53,646 bases of DNA from Luteitalea sp. (GCA_009380045.1 WHSN01000008.1:1-53646); one strand, 5' to 3'; numbered from the stretch's first letter, positions 42,379 to 52,027 are shown. Numbers and translations are program-made. The notes: generated by a model not told the origin, from the letters alone.

Positions 42379-42448
42379 CCTGGTCGTTCGCCACGAGCCT
42401 GGTCGTTCTCATGGTCTGGTCGTTGTCATAGCCTGGTCGCTGGTCGTT
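42379..42448. repeat. Imperfect tandem array of CCTGGTCGTT units
   Basis: Five copies of the core [C/T]CTGGTCG[T/C]T start at 42379, 42398, 42415, 42432 and 42439. The first four are 17-19 bp apart; the last overlaps the fourth. The array ends about 50 bp before the ATG of the hydrolase gene, in a 354-bp gap (42147-42500) that otherwise holds only the hairpin. The spacing of about two helical turns would suit binding of a repeated regulator, but slipped-strand expansion is equally possible. Confidence 0.55.
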
Positions 42449-42500
42449 GCCGGCCGGAACCTGATTGAGTTCCACCGGAGACGAAAGCTGGAGCACACCG

Positions 42501-43835
42501 ATGAACATCCGATGGACCCGCGCTCTCCTCCTCACGCTCCTGCTCGCGACGCCGGCCGTCACCGCGCAAAGGCTGCCGTCTGCCGCGCCGGCAACCGTCG
42601 GCATCTCGACCGAACGGCTCGAGCGCCTTCACCGCGGCATGCAGGCGTTCGTCGATCGCCGCGAAGCCTCGGGCGTCGTCACGCTGCTGGCGCGCGACGG
42701 CAAGGTCGTGGATGCGCACGCGGTCGGCGCCGCGGACGTGGCCTCGAACCGGCCGATGAACGTGGACACGCTGTTCCGCATTGCGTCGATGACGAAGCCG
42801 ATCACCAGCGTGGCGGTGATGATGCTGCTCGAAGAAGGGCGCCTCCAGCTCACTGATCCGATCTCCAGATACATTCCGTCGTTCGAGAACATGAAGGTCG
42901 TGACGAAAAATGACGCTGGCGTGGACACTCTCGTGCCGGCGCGACGCCCGATCACGGTCCGGGATCTGCTCACGCATCGCTCCGGGCTGAGCTACGGCTT
43001 CATCGATCGCGGACCGGTCGGCGATGCCTACCGCAAGGGCGGCATCTCGGACGGCCTCACCACGACCGAGGGCGCCATCGGTGACAACATCGACAAGCTC
43101 GCGCGGGCGCCGCTGGTGAGCCACCCGGGCGCCGAGTACCACTACAGCCTCGGTGTCGACGTGCTCGGACGGCTGGTCGAGGTAGTGTCGGGAACCCCGT
43201 TCGCCCTGTTCCTGCGCGAGCGCATTTTCGAGCCGCTGCCGATGACCGATACCGGGTTCGACGTGCCGGAGGACAAGTGGTCGCGACTCGCGACCGTCTA
43301 TTCGCCCGATGCCAACGGCGCCATCCGGCCGATGAAGGATCCGGAATCGTTCGGCAACACGCACATGTCGCCGATCGCCTACTACAAAGCGCCGAAGAAG
43401 TACTTCTCGGGCGGCGCCGGTCTGGTGTCGACGGCGCACGATTACGCACGATTCGCGCAGATGCTCCTGAATGGCGGCGAGCTCGACGGCGTGCGCCTGC
43501 TGGGCCCGAAGACAATCGAGCTGATGACGACGAGTCATACGTCGGATCTGCCGCCGGGCTCGGCCGGCGGCGGCGGCGCCGACTTCGGCCTTGGCTTCCG
43601 CGTCGTCACCGATCTTGGCGGGACGCAGACGCTCGGATCCGAAGGGTCGTACGGCTGGAGCGGCATCTACGGCACCACCTTCTGGGTGGACCCGAAGGAG
43701 AAGCTGGTCGCGGTGATGATGGTGCAGCGCTATCCGGGCTCACCGGTCGCCTCGGCGTTCCAGACCCTGGCCTATCAGGCGCTGACGACGATGAACGAAG
43801 AGACGCGGGCGCCGGCGACCCGCAGCTCGCGGTGA
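42501..43835 (+). CDS. Secreted class C beta-lactamase-like serine hydrolase
   Basis: 444 residues from ATG 42501, preceded by GGAG at 10 bp. Signal peptide WTRALLLTLLLATPAVTAQ. The beta-lactamase/transpeptidase-like fold has the catalytic S-x-x-K in RIASMTKPITS. The second motif reads YHYSLG, where lactamases have YxN. The third is GSYGWSG rather than KTG. These variants are usual for esterases and D-aminopeptidases of family VIII. Acts in the periplasm; the ester or peptide substrate is unknown. Confidence 0.88.
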   Translation: MNIRWTRALLLTLLLATPAVTAQRLPSAAPATVGISTERLERLHRGMQAFVDRREASGVVTLLARDGKVVDAHAVGAADVASNRPMNVDTLFRIASMTKPITSVAVMMLLEEGRLQLTDPISRYIPSFENMKVVTKNDAGVDTLVPARRPITVRDLLTHRSGLSYGFIDRGPVGDAYRKGGISDGLTTTEGAIGDNIDKLARAPLVSHPGAEYHYSLGVDVLGRLVEVVSGTPFALFLRERIFEPLPMTDTGFDVPEDKWSRLATVYSPDANGAIRPMKDPESFGNTHMSPIAYYKAPKKYFSGGAGLVSTAHDYARFAQMLLNGGELDGVRLLGPKTIELMTTSHTSDLPPGSAGGGGADFGLGFRVVTDLGGTQTLGSEGSYGWSGIYGTTFWVDPKEKLVAVMMVQRYPGSPVASAFQTLAYQALTTMNEETRAPATRSSR

Positions 43836-43939
43836 AGCCTTGCGGTGAATCTTTCGGTTGACGCCGGCCGGCAGACGCTACAATTTGCTGATCTGGCGAG
43901 ACCGTGTCACGCCAGCCCACAGCTCCCCGGGGGTGAAAG

Positions 43940-46186
43940 ATGACGCGCGCACGCTCTCGATCGGTAGTGCGGTCGGTTTCGTTGCTCGTTGTCCTTGGCT
44001 TGGCGATCGCCTCCCTGCTGCCGGCGGATCACCTGCTGTCCGGCGTCGCGCCGCTATCCGGCCAGCCGGCCACAGCCGGCCAGCCGAGCACCGCAAATGG
44101 AGAGTGGCCTCACTACGGCGCCGATGTGCGCGGGTCGCGTTACTCGCCGCTCGATCAGGTGAACGGCTCGAACTTCAGCAAGCTCGAAGTGGCCTGGCGA
44201 TTCAAGACCGACAACTTCGGGCCGTTTCCCGAGTACAAGCTCGAAGGCACGCCAGTGATGGTGAAAGGAGTGCTCTACACCACGGCCGGCACCCGACGCG
44301 CGGTGATCGCGCTCGACGGCAAGACCGGAGAGCTGATCTGGTCGCACAGCATGCGCGAAGGGGCGCGCGCCGCGAGGTCGCCGCGCCAGCTTTCCGGCCG
44401 CGGCGTCGCCTACTGGACCGACGGCAAGGGCGACGAGCGCGTCCTCTACAACACGACCGGCTACCGCCTGGTGTCGCTCAACGCCAAGACCGGCGCCGTG
44501 ATCAACACGTTCGGCGGCAACGGGGTGGTCGATCTGAAGGCGGGCGTGGTCAAGGGCGTCAACGAGCCGATCGACCTCGAAACCGGCGAGATTGGCATCC
44601 ACTCGACACCGACCGTCGCGGGCGATGTCGTGATCATCGGCTCCGCGTTCCGCGAGGGCATGACGATCGCCACACACAACAACTCGAAAGGGATCGTGCG
44701 TGCCTTCGACGTTCGAACCGGCAAACAGCTCTGGCGCTTCAACACGATTCCTGGCCCGGGCGAGGTTGGCGCCGATACCTGGGAGGAGAACTCCGCGACC
44801 TACAACGGCAACGTCGGCGTGTGGACCCAGATCAGCGTCGACGAACAGCTCGGGCTGGTCTACCTGCCCGTGGAAACGCCAACCTCCGATTTCTACGGCG
44901 GCCATCGTCCCGGCAACAACCTGTTCGCCGAAAGCCTGGTGGCAGTCGACTTGAAGACCGGTCAGCGCAAGTGGCACTACCAGCTCGTGCACCATCCGAT
45001 CTGGAACTTCGACAACTGCTGCGCGCCGATTCTGGCCGACGTCACCATCGACGGGCAGGCCCGCAAGGTTGTCGCGCAAGCGAGCAAGCAGGCGTGGCTC
45101 TACGTGCTCGATCGCGCAACCGGGCAGCCGATCTGGCCGATCCAAGAGCGGCCGGTGCCACAGTCGGACGTGCCCGGAGAGAAGACGTCGCCGACGCAGC
45201 CGCATCCCACGAAGCCGCCGCCCTACGCACGCAACTTTCTCAAGATCCCAGACGACCTGATCGACTTCACGCCTGAGATGCGAGCGCAGGCACTCGAGGT
45301 GCTGAAGCGCTATAAGCACGCCCCAACGCCGTTCAATCCGCCGATTCTCGGCGACCTCAACGGCCCGCTGCTCGGCGCCATCGGCCCGGGCACCGCCACC
45401 AACTGGCCGGGCGTCGCCTACGACCCTGAGAACCGCGTCGTCTACGCGCAGGCGGGCAACGTCCCCGCTTCGGTGCGATCGCTCGTCGCACCGCCGCGCG
45501 GCTTCTCGGACATCCGCTACCTGTCTGGCCTCGGCGGACGCCCCTTCCGGGAAATCTTCGGACCGGGCGACTGCTGCGCCGCCGACTCTGGTCGCGCGAC
45601 CCGCGACCAGCTTCCGACGCAGTTGGCGCCGGCCAGTGGAGGCGCCGCTCCGGCAGCGCCCCCGGCGCCGGCGGCGCCTCCGAACCCGGCGGCTGTCGCT
45701 GCGGCTGAAGCAGGGCTCACTGTCCAGGGCTTGCCGATCACGAAGCCGCCGTACGGCTTGCTCTCGGCGATCGACCTCGAACGCGGTGAGTTGATGTGGC
45801 AGGTCCCGCATGGCGATACTCCGGACAACGTCCGCAATCATCCGGCGCTTCGCGGGCTGAACATCCCGAAGACCGGCCAGGCCGGCACCTCAGGCGTCGG
45901 TTTGATGGTGACGAAGTCGGTCGTCGTGATGGGCGATCCCCAGGTCACCACGCCACCCGGACGGCCGCGTGGCGCGATGCTGCGCGCCTACGACAAGAAG
46001 ACCGGTCAGGAGGTCGGAGCGGTCTGGATGCCGGCGCCGCAGAGCGGATCCCCGATGACCTACCGCATCGATGGCCGTCAGTACATCGTTGTTGCGGTGA
46101 GCGGCGGCAACTACACCGGTGAGTATCTCGCGTTCAGCCTTCCGGCGAGCGAGGTGCGCCCCACGAATCAGGGCGCACAGCAGTAA
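43940..46186 (+). CDS. PQQ-binding quinoprotein, glucose-dehydrogenase-like
   Basis: 748 residues with a signal or anchor (SVSLLVVLGLAIASLLPA). The propeller domain has W-motifs (IALDGKTGELIWSHSM, SLNAKTGAVINTFG, DVRTGKQLWRFNTIPG, VDLKTGQRKWHYQLVHHPIW). FDNCCAPILADVTIDGQARK and LYVLDRATGQPIWPIQERPV follow the membrane-type glucose dehydrogenase pattern. An Ala/Pro-rich linker (APAAPPAPAAPPNPAAVAAA) at about 575-600 is inserted before the last blades (YGLLSAIDLERGELMWQVP, RPRGAMLRAYDKKTGQEVGA). It should oxidise sugars or alcohols in the periplasm and pass electrons to quinone. No membrane domain as in E. coli Gcd. Confidence 0.85.
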   Translation: MTRARSRSVVRSVSLLVVLGLAIASLLPADHLLSGVAPLSGQPATAGQPSTANGEWPHYGADVRGSRYSPLDQVNGSNFSKLEVAWRFKTDNFGPFPEYKLEGTPVMVKGVLYTTAGTRRAVIALDGKTGELIWSHSMREGARAARSPRQLSGRGVAYWTDGKGDERVLYNTTGYRLVSLNAKTGAVINTFGGNGVVDLKAGVVKGVNEPIDLETGEIGIHSTPTVAGDVVIIGSAFREGMTIATHNNSKGIVRAFDVRTGKQLWRFNTIPGPGEVGADTWEENSATYNGNVGVWTQISVDEQLGLVYLPVETPTSDFYGGHRPGNNLFAESLVAVDLKTGQRKWHYQLVHHPIWNFDNCCAPILADVTIDGQARKVVAQASKQAWLYVLDRATGQPIWPIQERPVPQSDVPGEKTSPTQPHPTKPPPYARNFLKIPDDLIDFTPEMRAQALEVLKRYKHAPTPFNPPILGDLNGPLLGAIGPGTATNWPGVAYDPENRVVYAQAGNVPASVRSLVAPPRGFSDIRYLSGLGGRPFREIFGPGDCCAADSGRATRDQLPTQLAPASGGAAPAAPPAPAAPPNPAAVAAAEAGLTVQGLPITKPPYGLLSAIDLERGELMWQVPHGDTPDNVRNHPALRGLNIPKTGQAGTSGVGLMVTKSVVVMGDPQVTTPPGRPRGAMLRAYDKKTGQEVGAVWMPAPQSGSPMTYRIDGRQYIVVAVSGGNYTGEYLAFSLPASEVRPTNQGAQQ

Positions 46187-46194
46187 GCGCACGT

Positions 46195-46221
46195 CCGGAC
46201 GGCCCATCGCGGGCCGTCCGG
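46195..46221 (+). terminator. Strong hairpin after the quinoprotein gene
   Basis: CCGGACGGCCC (46195-46205) pairs perfectly with GGGCCGTCCGG (46211-46221) around an ATCGC loop, 8 bp after the stop codon. An 11-bp all-paired stem of this GC content is a good intrinsic terminator candidate even without a T-run. Confidence 0.6.
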
Positions 46222-46293
46222 CTTGCCAGAACGGCCCCGCTGGGCGGCGACTCGGATGCACTCCCAGACTCGCGTCTAAGATAATCTCGACGG

Positions 46294-47325
46294 ATGTCAC
46301 GCACCTCTGTTCTGGGACTCCATCACGTCACGGCGACGGTGGACACCGCGCAGGCCGATCTCGATTTCTTCATCGAGCTCCTCGGCCTCAGGCTGGTGAA
46401 GAAAACCGTCAACTTCGACAATCGGAACGTCTACCACTTCTACTACGGCGACGAGTACGGCACACCGGGCACGATCTGGACAACCTTCCCCTACACCGGC
46501 CGCGGCGTGCCCGTGGGCACGAAAGGCGCAGGTCAGATTACCGTGACGTCGTTTTCCGTGCCGGCGCGCTCGCTCGAGTTCTGGAAGGACCGGCTGCTAG
46601 GCTGGCTCACGCCTGACAGGCTTCAGGACATCTCGTTGGAGCAATCCCGGACGGTCGCCGGCGAAGAATCGATGGCCTTCAGCGATCCCTCGGGCCTCGT
46701 GATTGCGCTGGTTGCCAACGACGAGGACAGCCGTGAGCCGTGGAGCGGCCGCCAGGCCACCTCACGCGCCGATGGCGAAGTCCTCCCGGCGAGCTCCCGC
46801 CCCCCCGCCATCGGCCTCCCTGACTCTCGTTGTGCGATCCGCGGGCTCCACAGCGTGACCATGACAACCGCCGCGCCCGCGCCGACCATCGACTTCATGC
46901 GCTCGCTCCTCGGCTTCGAGGTGACGCACGAGGCCGGCTGCCGCACGCGGCTGGGCGTGAACGGCGGCGGCCCTGGCCGTTCGATCGACATCGTCGAATC
47001 CCATGATGCCGTGCCGGCGAAGAACGGGCTGGGCACCGTGCACCACGTCGCGATGGCAGTCGCGACAGATGGCGAGCAGCTCGCGATTCGCGAGGACGTG
47101 GTGCGGCTCGGGGTGCAGGTGACGCCGGTGCTCGATCGACAGTACTTCCGATCGATCTACTTCCGCGAGCCGGGCGGCGTCCTGTTCGAGATCGCGACGA
47201 TTGGTCCCGGGTTTGCCGTGGATGAAGACGTCGATCATCTCGGTCGGGCGCTGAAGTTGCCGCCGTGGGAGGAGCCGAACCGGCACATCATTCAGGCTGG
47301 GCTCGCACCCATCGTTCACCGCTGA
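46294..47325 (+). CDS. VOC-superfamily ring-cleaving dioxygenase (MhqO-like)
   Basis: 343 residues built of paired beta-alpha-beta-beta-beta modules. The first begins VLGLHHVTATVDTAQADLDF with a metal His at 10 or 11. The second begins IRGLHSVTMTTAAPAPTIDF. GLGTVHHVAMAVATDGEQ and GGVLFEIATIGPGF supply further His and the metal Glu. The opening and NFDNRNVYHFYYGDEYGTPG match the MhqO/LinE hydroquinone-dioxygenase-like group. The esterase gene follows 12 bp later, as in Bacillus mhqNOD-type operons for quinone detoxification. Confidence 0.88.
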   Translation: MSRTSVLGLHHVTATVDTAQADLDFFIELLGLRLVKKTVNFDNRNVYHFYYGDEYGTPGTIWTTFPYTGRGVPVGTKGAGQITVTSFSVPARSLEFWKDRLLGWLTPDRLQDISLEQSRTVAGEESMAFSDPSGLVIALVANDEDSREPWSGRQATSRADGEVLPASSRPPAIGLPDSRCAIRGLHSVTMTTAAPAPTIDFMRSLLGFEVTHEAGCRTRLGVNGGGPGRSIDIVESHDAVPAKNGLGTVHHVAMAVATDGEQLAIREDVVRLGVQVTPVLDRQYFRSIYFREPGGVLFEIATIGPGFAVDEDVDHLGRALKLPPWEEPNRHIIQAGLAPIVHR

Positions 47326-47337
47326 GACACGAGACCC

Positions 47338-47970
47338 ATGGATCCCCACGCCGGTCAACCGATCGAGTCCGCGGGCGCCCCCCTCGGCCAGAGCCGAGCC
47401 GCGGTGATCATGATTCACGGCCGCGGCGCGTCGCCGGGGAACATCCTGGAGCTGGCGCCGGCTCTTGGCCATCCCGAGCTCACGTATCTGGCGCCGTCGG
47501 CGGCCGGCAGCACCTGGTACCCCTTCAGCTTCCTGGCGGATATCCAGACGAACGAGCCATTTCTCTCGTCAGCACTTGGTGTCATCGATCGCCTCGTCGC
47601 CGGCCTGCTGGTGAAGGGAATCGCCAGGGAACGAATCCTGCTCCTCGGCTTCTCCCAAGGTGCGTGCCTCGCCTCGGAATTCGCCGTGCGGCACCCCGCC
47701 CGTTACGGTGGGGTCGTCGCATTCAGCGGCGGCCTGATCGGTCCGCCGGGCACGGTCTGGGATGAGGACAAGGGCAGGTTCGAGGGCACGCCGGTGTTCC
47801 TGGGGTGCAGCGACGTCGATCCGCACATTCCCAAGGCACGGGTCGACGACAGCGCCGGAGTGTTCAACCGCATGGGCGCCGAGGTCACCAAGCGCATCTA
47901 CCCAAGCATGGGGCATCTGGTGAACGACGACGAGATCGCTTTTGCCCGCTCGCTGATCGACGGGTGGTGA
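47338..47970 (+). CDS. Phospholipase/carboxylesterase-family hydrolase (MhqD-like)
   Basis: 210-residue alpha/beta hydrolase. Oxyanion region IMIHGRGASPGNILELA, nucleophile Ser106 in LLLGFSQGACLASEFA, acid in GCSDVDPHIP and His in YPSMGHLVNDDE form a complete catalytic triad. It follows the VOC dioxygenase gene in the same unit. Such pairs respond to quinones and catechols in Bacillus; here that role is inferred by family. No signal peptide. Confidence 0.88.
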   Translation: MDPHAGQPIESAGAPLGQSRAAVIMIHGRGASPGNILELAPALGHPELTYLAPSAAGSTWYPFSFLADIQTNEPFLSSALGVIDRLVAGLLVKGIARERILLLGFSQGACLASEFAVRHPARYGGVVAFSGGLIGPPGTVWDEDKGRFEGTPVFLGCSDVDPHIPKARVDDSAGVFNRMGAEVTKRIYPSMGHLVNDDEIAFARSLIDGW

Positions 47971-48086
47971 AGCCACCGAGCCAGGCGCTCATCTGGCGGC
48001 CTTCCCGAACATTTCGGCGATCGTTGCGGTGACGCGCCAGTGTTCGTGAACGGTGTCTGGCGGCCCCTTCAACGGCACTGTGACCG

Positions 48087-49658
48087 CTACGGGGAGCTGG
48101 AAAACGCTGTCGCACGCGGCGCCGCCGTTCTCTCGACCTGCGTGCGATCGAGATAGCGGTAGGAAATGCGTCCCGATTCGACGACCGAAAAGAACGACGT
48201 CAACCTGTACGATCCGTCCTGGTTGGCGACCTGGTGATCGTCTGCCCTCACACCGATCGAGGCCGGGTCCGGTCCGCTCGTGAACGCCTCTTCGAGAACG
48301 CGCCCCTGCATCGAGGACGGGATCGGCAGGCCGAGGAGCCGGAGAAACGTCGGCGCGAAATCGACGTTCCCGCTCGGCACGTCGATGGTCGCGCCGCGCC
48401 TCAAGTCCGGACCGGCGGCGATGAGCGTGTTGTGGATGTCGAAGGGGCTCGAGCTGCCGTGGCCGGCGATACCGTTCAAGGCGCTGGTCCCCTTGAATCC
48501 GTGCGGATTCGTGCCGTCTGTCCAGTCGGGCGAGAACAGGATGTCGGCCGATCGCTCGTGGCTCCAGCGCGCCAGGTCGAACGAGAGCGTCCCCGCGATC
48601 CGGCCGTCGAACGATCCGGCATGCACACCGCGGGTGAAGATGGCGCCCACTCCCGGTGTTCGCTGCAGCGTCGCCGTGATGGCGGAGACGGTATCGTCGC
48701 GCCGATCGCGGACGTAGATGGCGCCGCCGCCAGTCACCACACTGGGCGATCCGTCGGGATGCGTGACCGTGTGCGGCGTCACCACGGCCTGCACGTCTGC
48801 GGCCCCGGTGTGGCTGGAGAAACCGTGGTCCGAGGTGACCCAGATGTTGTAGACGTCGAACAGGCCGGCGGCCTTCAAACCGTCTTCGACAACCTCGATC
48901 GACGCGTCAACGCGTCTGAGGATGTCGACCACGGCCGGGTCGCCGATGCCGTGCGCGTGCGCCGTGGAGTCCAGCTCGGTCAGCCACATCACGGTCACGG
49001 ATGGATCGACCCTCGGAATCCCGACTTTCAGAAAGGCATCGATCGCATGGCGATCGCGCGTCCCGGGTGGCGCGTCTTCAGGCGGCGCGTCCCCGAGCGC
49101 GGTCTGCATCTCCTGCTGCAGCGTCCCGGGGAGCGCGTACTCGGGGTGCAGAATCGCACCCCCGGCAACCCTGTGATTCAGCAGAAAAGAGGAACCGGAC
49201 GACCCTGAGCTGACAACAAGCATCCGCTTGCCGGCGGCCTGAAGAGACTCGCCAAGCGTCGGAGCCGTGAGCAGCTTGCCGGTGGCTCCCGCGATATTCA
49301 GGAGGTTGGCGCGGTCGTCCGTGTCCAGGAACGTCGTCGCGTCCACCTGCGGGAAGAATACCGAGTTCCCCATCAGGCCGTGGGTCTCGGGGTATGCCCC
49401 GGTCGAGATCGATGAGGCATTCACGCGGGTGACGGTCGGGAACACCGAATGATGACCCGTGAACACCGCGCCGCGCTGCCCCAGCGCGTGCAGGTTCGGC
49501 ATCACTTCCGGCGTGACGTAGTCTGGACGCAGGCCGTCGACCACGATCAGCAGATGTCGGCCCTGGGGAGCCGCCGGATCGCACGATGCGAGGCTGAACG
49601 CGGCCAAGCCAGCCGCCGGCAGCAGGAGCAACCGATCACGGAATGGACGCGCCTTCAT
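48087..49658 (-). CDS. Alkaline phosphatase superfamily phosphodiesterase/nucleotide pyrophosphatase, lipoprotein
   Basis: 523 residues from ATG 49658. The lipobox LASC gives the lipid-modified Cys26. The catalytic core has Asp41 (LIVVDGLRPDYV) and the nucleophile Thr75 (SVFPTVTRVNASSISTG), then WLTELDSTAHAHG and VTSDHGFSSHTGA as metal ligands. This is the type I phosphodiesterase/nucleotide pyrophosphatase family. It sits on the outside of a membrane and cleaves phosphodiesters or sulfate-type esters. In-frame sequence upstream of the ATG is non-coding in character. It stands alone; the 116 bp after the MhqD-like gene separate the two converging units. Confidence 0.88.
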   Translation of the reverse strand: MKARPFRDRLLLLPAAGLAAFSLASCDPAAPQGRHLLIVVDGLRPDYVTPEVMPNLHALGQRGAVFTGHHSVFPTVTRVNASSISTGAYPETHGLMGNSVFFPQVDATTFLDTDDRANLLNIAGATGKLLTAPTLGESLQAAGKRMLVVSSGSSGSSFLLNHRVAGGAILHPEYALPGTLQQEMQTALGDAPPEDAPPGTRDRHAIDAFLKVGIPRVDPSVTVMWLTELDSTAHAHGIGDPAVVDILRRVDASIEVVEDGLKAAGLFDVYNIWVTSDHGFSSHTGAADVQAVVTPHTVTHPDGSPSVVTGGGAIYVRDRRDDTVSAITATLQRTPGVGAIFTRGVHAGSFDGRIAGTLSFDLARWSHERSADILFSPDWTDGTNPHGFKGTSALNGIAGHGSSSPFDIHNTLIAAGPDLRRGATIDVPSGNVDFAPTFLRLLGLPIPSSMQGRVLEEAFTSGPDPASIGVRADDHQVANQDGSYRLTSFFSVVESGRISYRYLDRTQVERTAAPRATAFSSSP

Positions 49659-49750
49659 GGTCCGAATGATACGGCGCCGATCATCGGACTGCGTGGCCCG
49701 GCGCGCAGTCTTGACACGGTTGACAAGACGATCGCCGCCACCGGATGGCG

Positions 49751-51910
49751 CTACTTGGCCAGCGGGTCCGGCCGCAGCTGAAAGTGGGCCGCGAGCGGCC
49801 TGGAACCCTTGCCCCCTTCGATCAGCCACGGCGTGCGATCGCCGTTGGCCGCCCACAACCCGCGACCCTTCCAGCCGGCGGTGCGATTGTCAATCCGACC
49901 GTCGAACCCCTTGGCGTAGAACCCGATCGGATATGGCACGCGGAGCACGATCATCCGGCCGTTCTTGAACGCAATCAGGCCGTCGTTCAGGTTGCCGGTC
50001 GACATCGGCACGTCTTGGCCAAGACCGAACGTGTTGTGCTGATCGACCCATGTGTAGTAGCTCGACTCGGCGCTGTTCTCGCCGATCCCCTTGAAGCCGG
50101 GCCCGGGATACTGGTGGAACGTCCAGCCCTCGGGGCAATGATCGCCGGTCGCTTGCGGACCGTTCAGCGGGCCCTTGCACTTGCGGCGATCGAAGCTGCC
50201 AAGGTGTCCGCTCGACAGCGACACCCACACCACGCCCTTGCTGTCGATGTCGGCGCCGCGCACGCCGAATCCGGGGGCGGGCACGTTGAACACCTCGGCG
50301 AGCGCCGTCTGTGGCGGGTTCGAACCCGGATTGAGCCGCACGACAGCGCCGGGGTTGCTGCGGTACGAGCCCCACACCGATCCGTCGACCGGGCTCGGCA
50401 TCACCGCGTAGAAGCCGGCGGTGACGCGCTTGTCCTTCATCGGGTCGACCGGCTGATTCGGCTCGACGTAGCCGTCGCGGACGCCGTTGCCGTTGGTGTC
50501 GAGGATGAGCGCCGTCCAGCCTTGCGATTTCGCGGCGTCGCCAGTGGCGTCGAACGCCTTCGTGTTCAGCCATCCGACAACCGGCCCGCCACCGCTCGTC
50601 CACAGCGTGTCGTTCGCGTCGTAGCCAAACTGCGGGTGGTGGGTCCCGTAGCAGGTGTCGACGAACGTGTATTTCCTGGTTCGCGGATCGAGCATCGCCA
50701 GGTGGCGGTTGGATCGCTCCAGGGGAAACAGCCTGGCCGACGGGTGATCCGAGCCCTCCTTGCAGAAGGCGGGATTGTCGGGTCCACGAACGGCGGCGGT
50801 GAGCCAGAGCCGGCCGGTGCTGTCGAACATCGAGTTGTGGTTGTTGACCCTGGTGTCCCAGATCGCCTCGTCACCCCAGTAGGCGGACGGCTGCATGGGC
50901 GTGAGCGCCGCGGCATGCCCTGGTCCGAGACTGAGCGGCATGTCGGGATCCCGCACCGGCGCACGGTAGGTGGTCGCCGTGTTCTTGACCGGATCGAGAA
51001 TCGGGATCAGGTCCGAGCTGTACTCCGGTGACCCGTAGAGCGGGCCGTTCGCATTGACGGTGGGATTTCGCCGATCGCTCGAGATCAGGTCGTGCAGGTA
51101 GTGCTTCTCGTCCATCCAGTCGCGAAGCGTGACGACGATGTTGCGCTCGACGCCCTGGGGACGTGGCGGCTTGGCGTGCGGCAGCTCGCCCTTGGCGATG
51201 CGATCGGTCCACTCACCAAAGTACTTGAACGGCACGCCGCCGAGCTGATTAGCGAGCTGACCGGTCATCTGCTGACCGGACTGACCCGACTGTACGCGGC
51301 GCCGCCACGCGGCCTCCGATGAGGGGAACTCCCCGAAGAACGACGGGATCGTCCGCGTCGACAGCTGACCGAGCTGGTGGCAGCCGATGCAGCCGTTGCT
51401 CTTCATCGTATCGAGCCAGTCGGCCCGGGTGACGTTCGCCGGGATTCCGCTCTTCCCGCCCAGCTGGTCAGCGCCCGGGATCTGCAGCATCGAGTACCAG
51501 TAGATCGCCGGATAGTAGCGCGCCGCCGCGGCTTCGTCTGGCGCCTTCGTTGCGGTGATATTCAGCAGCCTGCCGGGGACGCTCGTCGCCTTGGCGCTGT
51601 CGACAAGTCCGTAGCCGCGCGCCCACACGCTGTAACTCGCCTTCGGCAGGTCGGGCACGACGTAGCGGCCGCGGTCGTCGGTGACAACCGACTTGATATA
51701 TCTCACCCCAAGGTCGCGCGTCTCGGCGATCACCCACACGCCGGCCTCCGGGCCGCCCTCACCAGACACGACGCCGCCGATGTCGTCGCTGTCGATCGCC
51801 ACCGAGTCACCCGCTCGCGGCTGCGCGTGCGGGACGACGAACACCGACAAGAGGAGCGCGCCGACGCAGGCGGCTTGCAGGGTGATCCGATGTTTGTCAC
51901 TCCGGTGCAT
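49751..51910 (-). CDS. Carboxypeptidase-regulatory domain / c-type haem / beta-propeller secreted protein
   Basis: 719 residues from ATG 51910. Signal peptide (ITLQAACVGALLLSVFVVP, cleavage near HAQ). A carboxypeptidase-regulatory Ig-like domain follows (GGVVSGEGGPEAGVWVIAET, VVPDLPKASYSVWARGYGL). One c-type haem site Cys174-x2-Cys177-His178 (SNGCIGCHQLG) comes next, then a long region of propeller-like strands (MFDSTGRLWLTAAVRGPDNP, GYDANDTLWTSGGG, GADIDSKGVVWVSLSSGHLG) similar to streptogramin-lyase/NHL folds. It is probably periplasmic, moving electrons while binding an unknown ligand. A second haem ligand is not obvious. It is 92 bp upstream of the phosphodiesterase gene on the same strand. 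Confidence 0.85.
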   Translation of the reverse strand: MHRSDKHRITLQAACVGALLLSVFVVPHAQPRAGDSVAIDSDDIGGVVSGEGGPEAGVWVIAETRDLGVRYIKSVVTDDRGRYVVPDLPKASYSVWARGYGLVDSAKATSVPGRLLNITATKAPDEAAAARYYPAIYWYSMLQIPGADQLGGKSGIPANVTRADWLDTMKSNGCIGCHQLGQLSTRTIPSFFGEFPSSEAAWRRRVQSGQSGQQMTGQLANQLGGVPFKYFGEWTDRIAKGELPHAKPPRPQGVERNIVVTLRDWMDEKHYLHDLISSDRRNPTVNANGPLYGSPEYSSDLIPILDPVKNTATTYRAPVRDPDMPLSLGPGHAAALTPMQPSAYWGDEAIWDTRVNNHNSMFDSTGRLWLTAAVRGPDNPAFCKEGSDHPSARLFPLERSNRHLAMLDPRTRKYTFVDTCYGTHHPQFGYDANDTLWTSGGGPVVGWLNTKAFDATGDAAKSQGWTALILDTNGNGVRDGYVEPNQPVDPMKDKRVTAGFYAVMPSPVDGSVWGSYRSNPGAVVRLNPGSNPPQTALAEVFNVPAPGFGVRGADIDSKGVVWVSLSSGHLGSFDRRKCKGPLNGPQATGDHCPEGWTFHQYPGPGFKGIGENSAESSYYTWVDQHNTFGLGQDVPMSTGNLNDGLIAFKNGRMIVLRVPYPIGFYAKGFDGRIDNRTAGWKGRGLWAANGDRTPWLIEGGKGSRPLAAHFQLRPDPLAK

Positions 51911-52027
51911 CACACGATCCTCCCGAAGGCACGACGGTAAGGGGGGGCCCGACCGGAGCTCGCCGGAGACGATCGTGCCGGAGGGCGCACGACGGGAAAT
52001 CTTCACTTGCACGGCGGACTGCCGTCC

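Noticed and set aside
44054-45841. A 595-codon minus-strand frame opposite the second quinoprotein
   Set aside because: Same reason: complementary frame of a real gene with clear W-motifs on the plus strand.
50300-50345. GGGTTCGAACCCGG resembling a tRNA T-loop
   Set aside because: It lies inside the haem/propeller gene, and no acceptor or anticodon stem can be built around it.
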